Assembly (NCBI GenBank): GCA_949372805.1
Contig: CASIBH010000021.1
Coordinates: forward strand, 1-36,186
Reading direction: 5' to 3'
Source: an uncultured Flavobacteriales bacterium
GTDB taxonomy: Bacteria > Bacteroidota > Bacteroidia > Flavobacteriales > BACL11
DNA: 36,186 bases
A program made the position numbers and the translations under genes. The notes beneath the pieces were generated by a model that was given only the letters and a program-made list of their open reading frames with translations, searched no databases and was not told the DNA's origin. Shown here piece after piece: positions 33,882 through 36,186 of the stretch (position 1 is its first letter; each line of letters begins with the position of its first letter).

Positions 33882-34391
33882 ATTTAAAATATCAATAGGT
33901 ATTTCTACTTTTATTTCTTTTTTAACTTTATCTACTGATTTAATGAAAAAATCATTTAGTGGAAAACAAAAATCATATGTTTCATTTCTAACATATAATA
34001 GTTCTTGAGCAGTTTGCTTATTAATTTCATAAATTTCACCTAAATCTCCAAATTTTTTATCGACTACTTTGTAATTCATTAAAGTATTGCTAGATGATTT
34101 TAAATCATTAAAAATTAATAGCTTATTATCAATATAAACATCTTTTTTTAGAAGATGAAGAACCTCATTTTCAGAATTTAGTTCTGAAAACTTAACCAGA
34201 AAATTATTTTTCTTTATTTTCTTTAAGTCTTCAATAAAGAAAGGCACTAATCCGTTATCTATTTTAATAAATAAGTGTGTAGTATTTGAAGTATTAATAG
34301 ATATATTTTCAAAATTGAAAATAATTAATCCACCTTTGTATCCATGAAGTTTAAAAATTGATCCAATTAAGAAACAATCTTTAAGATTCAT
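33873..34391 (-). CDS. rimM: ribosome maturation factor RimM
   Basis: 172 residues; binds S19 and helps mature the 30S head. The N-terminal RimM barrel begins CFLIGSIFKLHGYKGGLIIF. The C-terminal PRC barrel contains LMNYKVVDKKFGDLGEIYEI and ELLYVRNETYDFCFPLNDFF, with a terminal KKEIKVEIPIDIL. It lies directly downstream of rpsP, the usual partner. Its ATG is 3 bases past the in-frame stop of an unshifted rpsP (34395-34397), or overlaps the stop of the frameshifted one (34388). Confidence 0.93.
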   Translation of the reverse strand: MNLKDCFLIGSIFKLHGYKGGLIIFNFENISINTSNTTHLFIKIDNGLVPFFIEDLKKIKKNNFLVKFSELNSENEVLHLLKKDVYIDNKLLIFNDLKSSSNTLMNYKVVDKKFGDLGEIYEINKQTAQELLYVRNETYDFCFPLNDFFIKSVDKVKKEIKVEIPIDILNLN

Positions 34392-35128
34392 TTATTAATC
34401 TTTTTTTGATTTTTCTTCAGCAACAGGAGCTTCTTCAGCAGCAGGAGCTTCTTCAGCAACAGGAGCTTCTTCAGCAGCAGGAGCTTCTTCAGCAGCAGGA
34501 GCTTCTTCAGCAGCAGGAGCTTCTTCAGCAGCAGGAGCTTCTTCAGCAGCAGGAGCTTCTTCAGCAACAGGAGCTTCTTCAGCAGCAGGAGCTTCTTCAG
34601 CAGCAGGAGCTTCTTCAGCACAGGAGCTTCTTCAGCAGCAGGAGCTTCTTCAGCAGCAGGAGCAGTTGCAGCGTTTAATTTATCTGCAATAGATTTTGCT
34701 CTTTCAGAGTTTACTAATTTTTCAGCATCAATTTTAGATTTATGAGCATCCGCATTAGCTTTATCTACATTTGTTTTTTGATCAGTGATTTTTTGTTCTT
34801 TAGAACTCATCCAATCGTTAAATCTTTTTTCAGCCTCTTCTTCATTAAATGCACCTTTTGCAACACCCATAAGTAGATGTTTTTTCATATATACTCCTTT
34901 ATGAGATAGAATTGCTTTAGCGGTATCAGAGGGTTGTGCTCCTTTCATTAGCCAATCAACTGATTGGTCAAAATTAATATCTATGATTGCTGGGCTAACA
35001 TTTGGATTGTAAAGCCCTAATTTTTCAATAAACTTACCATTTCTTGGAGCTCTTTGATCTGCTACTACTAAATGATAAATTGGTTTTCCTTTTTTACCGT
35101 GTCTTTGTAATCTAATTCTTGTTGCCAT
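34388..35128 (-). CDS. rpsP: 30S ribosomal protein S16 with repeat-expanded tail (frameshifted tail as read)
   Basis: Residues 1-85 are a normal bS16 core: MATRIRLQRHGKKGKPIYHL, then VVADQRAPRNGKFIEKLGLYNP. Residues 86-160 are a Lys/Asp/Ala-rich linker typical of Bacteroidota S16. The tail is built of AAEEAP/VAEEAP hexapeptides encoded by 18-bp repeats. Near 34619-34621 one repeat unit has 17 bases, which switches the frame so that the rest reads as repeated LLLLKK and ends at 34388. In the unshifted frame the tail would continue as (A/V)AEEAP and end EEKSKKD at TAA 34395-34397 (about 244 residues). The acidic version is surely ancestral. S16 is a 30S assembly protein. rimM follows immediately. 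Confidence 0.93.
   Translation of the reverse strand: MATRIRLQRHGKKGKPIYHLVVADQRAPRNGKFIEKLGLYNPNVSPAIIDINFDQSVDWLMKGAQPSDTAKAILSHKGVYMKKHLLMGVAKGAFNEEEAEKRFNDWMSSKEQKITDQKTNVDKANADAHKSKIDAEKLVNSERAKSIADKLNAATAPAAEEAPAAEEAPVLKKLLLLKKLLLLKKLLLLKKLLLLKKLLLLKKLLLLKKLLLLKKLLLLKKLLLLKKLLLLKKLLLLKKNQKKINK
34421..34653 (-). repeat. 18-bp tandem repeat array in rpsP tail
   Basis: Thirteen consecutive units of the form CA(G/A)CAGGAGCTTCTTCAG on the plus strand, followed by a partial unit (34654-34671). Most units have CAGCAGG, and the CAACAGG variant occurs at units 1, 3 and 9. Unit 12 (34619-34635) is 17 bases long, reading CACAGG, i.e. a CAACAGG unit that lost one A. All three frames of the coding strand are open across the array. 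Confidence 0.95.
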
Positions 35129-35147
35129 ATTTAATTTAATTTGGTTA

Positions 35148-35180
35148 AACCATCTCTGTGGTTAGTCCTCATTATTGAGG
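35148..35180 (-). promoter_or_regulatory. candidate structured leader of rpsP-rimM
   Basis: The mRNA from about 35180 to the ATG at 35128 begins with hairpin CCTCA-ATAA-TGAGG (35180-35167) and then AACCA-CAGAGA-TGGTT (35163-35148). A further AACCA at 35144-35140 region overlaps the end of the second stem region and could compete for TGGTT. Both stems are short. Autoregulation by S16 is a guess. Confidence 0.35.
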
Positions 35181-35185
35181 GGCTG

Positions 35186-35193
35186 CAAATTTA
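35186..35193 (-). promoter_or_regulatory. -7 box TAAATTTG of rpsP-rimM
   Basis: Exact TAnnTTTG on the minus strand. Transcription would start near 35180, giving a leader of about 52 bases, the longest predicted in this window. Confidence 0.5.
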
Positions 35194-35263
35194 CTAATCT
35201 TTTTTTAAAATAATTGATGTTTTATTTACAATTTTAATAAGAACCCTTTCTATCTATAAAAAA

Positions 35264-35296
35264 TTGTTATTTTCTAATAAATATTTTTTAATTTTG
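35264..35296 (+). promoter_or_regulatory. promoter of the 2-oxoacid dehydrogenase E1 gene
   Basis: TTG at 35264-35266, a 22-base spacer, then TAATTTTG at 35289-35296. Spacing and boxes are the same as those of the GlcD-like gene promoter. The box ends 26 bases before the ATG at 35323. Confidence 0.6.
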
Positions 35297-35322
35297 TCAC
35301 CCCTTATTTTAAAAGTATAGCT

Positions 35323-36186
35323 ATGAGTAAAAATGTTTCAAAAAATGAAAGCAAAGGTTTATCAAAAGATGATTTTAAAAATGTTATTCTTTCTGATTAT
35401 AGATTAGTGTGTGAAGTTAGAGAAGCTGCAGCACTTGGTAGAAGAGATGTGTTGTCAGGAAAAGGAAGTTTTGGAATATTTGGCGATGGAAAGGAGCTTG
35501 CACAAATTGCTCTAGCTAAAGTATTTAAAAATGGAGATTTTAGAGCAGGCTACTATAGAGATCAGGCTTTAATGATGTGTCTTGGCCAGTTAACTACTAA
35601 GCAAATGTTTGCTCATCTTTATGGTAATCCAGAACTTTCTGCGGAGCCAAGTTCAGGCTCTAGACAAATGATGAATCATTTTGGTACAAGGTTATTAAAT
35701 GAAGACGGAACATGGAAAAATTTAATGGAACAAAAAAATTCCACTTCTGATATGGCATGTCTTGCTTCTAATTTTCCAAGATTAGTAGGACTTGCTCAAG
35801 CTTCCAAAGTTTACAGAGATAATAAAGCACTTGCACATAAATCTAAATTTACTAATAATGGTTCTGAAATTGCTTTTGGAACAATTGGGAACTCCTCTTG
35901 TGCTGAAGGTCATTTTTTTGAGGCAGTAAATGCTATTGGAGTTTTACAAGTTCCAGCAATTATTTCTGTTTGGGATGATGGTTACGGTATTTCTGTTGGA
36001 AATGAAGTTCAAATGACAAAGTCAGATGTTTCAGAAGTATTAAAAGGATTTCAAAGAGATGAGAAGGGTGAAGGATTTGAGATTTTTAAGGTAAAAGGAT
36101 GGGATTATCCTGCTCTTATTGAGACATATGAAAAAGCAGAAAAACTTGCTAGAGAAAAACATATTCCTTCTATAATTCATGTTATT
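35323..36186 (+). CDS. 2-oxoacid dehydrogenase E1 component, thiamine-diphosphate dependent (5' part)
   Basis: 288 codons are visible and the frame is open to the window edge. It begins MSKNVSKNESKGLSKDDFKN. The E1-alpha-like domain shows GRRDVLSGKGSFGIFGDGKE, AGYYRDQALMMCLGQLTTK, and the thiamine-diphosphate region GTIGNSSCAEGHFFEAVNAI (from about residue 186) followed by SVWDDGYGISV. These match the alpha half of branched-chain or pyruvate-type E1 enzymes. In Bacteroidota the gene often encodes an alpha-beta fusion of about 650-800 residues; whether that holds here cannot be seen. It oxidatively decarboxylates 2-oxoacids for an E2 acyltransferase. Confidence 0.88.
   Translation, partial: MSKNVSKNESKGLSKDDFKNVILSDYRLVCEVREAAALGRRDVLSGKGSFGIFGDGKELAQIALAKVFKNGDFRAGYYRDQALMMCLGQLTTKQMFAHLYGNPELSAEPSSGSRQMMNHFGTRLLNEDGTWKNLMEQKNSTSDMACLASNFPRLVGLAQASKVYRDNKALAHKSKFTNNGSEIAFGTIGNSSCAEGHFFEAVNAIGVLQVPAIISVWDDGYGISVGNEVQMTKSDVSEVLKGFQRDEKGEGFEIFKVKGWDYPALIETYEKAEKLAREKHIPSIIHVI

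Noticed and set aside
34421-34671. Repeat array resembling CRISPR.
   Set aside because: Units are contiguous with no spacers, the repeat is inside rpsP and no cas genes are present. The same applies to the 6-bp array at 4957-5004.
34406-34678. Plus-strand open frame encoding repeated QQQELL across the rpsP array.
   Set aside because: It is antisense to rpsP and exists only because an 18-bp repeat keeps all frames open; no promoter or start context.
1-36186. Defence system, prophage, mobile element or biosynthetic cluster.
   Set aside because: Every intact gene was assigned to a housekeeping or envelope family; no integrase, transposase, nuclease, methylase, or synthase genes are present, and tRNA-His shows no attachment-site duplication nearby.

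Overview
The window reads as a chromosomal housekeeping segment of an AT-rich marine-type bacterium of the Bacteroidota, most likely Flavobacteriia. The evidence is a set of lineage hallmarks: -7 promoter boxes of the form TAnnTTTG, a type IX secretion (T9SS) C-terminal sorting domain, the bacillithiol deacetylase BshB1, a fused ResB-CcsA cytochrome c assembly protein, DUF2520, DUF4159 and DUF423 proteins, a Wzc-type tyrosine kinase with a Tyr-rich tail, and a ribosomal protein S16 with a long Ala/Glu tail. Genes are packed with 1-4 base overlaps and very short leaders. I see no transposase, integrase, phage gene, CRISPR array, toxin-antitoxin pair or restriction system.

Layout. 1-868 (minus): start of a DUF368 membrane protein, then a ComA-like phosphosulfolactate synthase split by two indels. 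950-3485 (plus): glmM, whose first 600 bases are riddled with single-base indels, then a cysteine desulfurase. 3478-10456 (minus): one long probable operon of a DUF2520 Rossmann protein (frameshifted), UbiA prenyltransferase, Maf pyrophosphatase, Wza-like exporter, Wzc-like kinase and NhaC antiporter. 10522-14294 (plus): ccsBA and bshB1, ended by a hairpin terminator. 14340-18396 (minus): a secreted BNR-repeat/T9SS protein and a CopA copper ATPase. 18460-18534: tRNA-His. 18569-23371 (minus): DPP4-family peptidase, POT peptide transporter and two exported thioredoxin-fold proteins. 23427-24827 (plus): a GlcD-type FAD enzyme. 24829-26132 (minus): an NTF2-like lipoprotein and a second UbiA prenyltransferase. 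26186-29035 (plus): hisS and hutH, abutting. 29032-32481 (minus): DUF4159, rsmE, pckA, DUF423. 32553-33881 (plus): a saccharopine-dehydrogenase-family protein. 33873-35128 (minus): rpsP-rimM. 35323-end (plus): a thiamine-diphosphate 2-oxoacid dehydrogenase E1, cut by the window edge.

Functional themes. Envelope and capsule (Wza/Wzc, GlmM, possibly DUF368); thiol, heme and copper handling on the outer side of the membrane (CcsBA, BshB1, CopA, two thioredoxin-fold proteins); peptide scavenging (an exported dipeptide-releasing peptidase beside a di/tripeptide importer); and amino-acid-fuelled heterotrophy (HutH, saccharopine-type enzyme, PckA, 2-oxoacid dehydrogenase).

Sequence quality matters here. 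glmM, comA, the DUF2520 gene and rpsP all contain single-base indels whose correction restores conserved protein. In glmM the errors are dense and mostly insertions, which points to uncorrected long-read sequence at a contig end rather than gene decay. I found no convincing new multi-gene system. The most interesting non-routine structures are two in-gene tandem repeats: the 18-bp array in rpsP and the 6-bp array in wzc.
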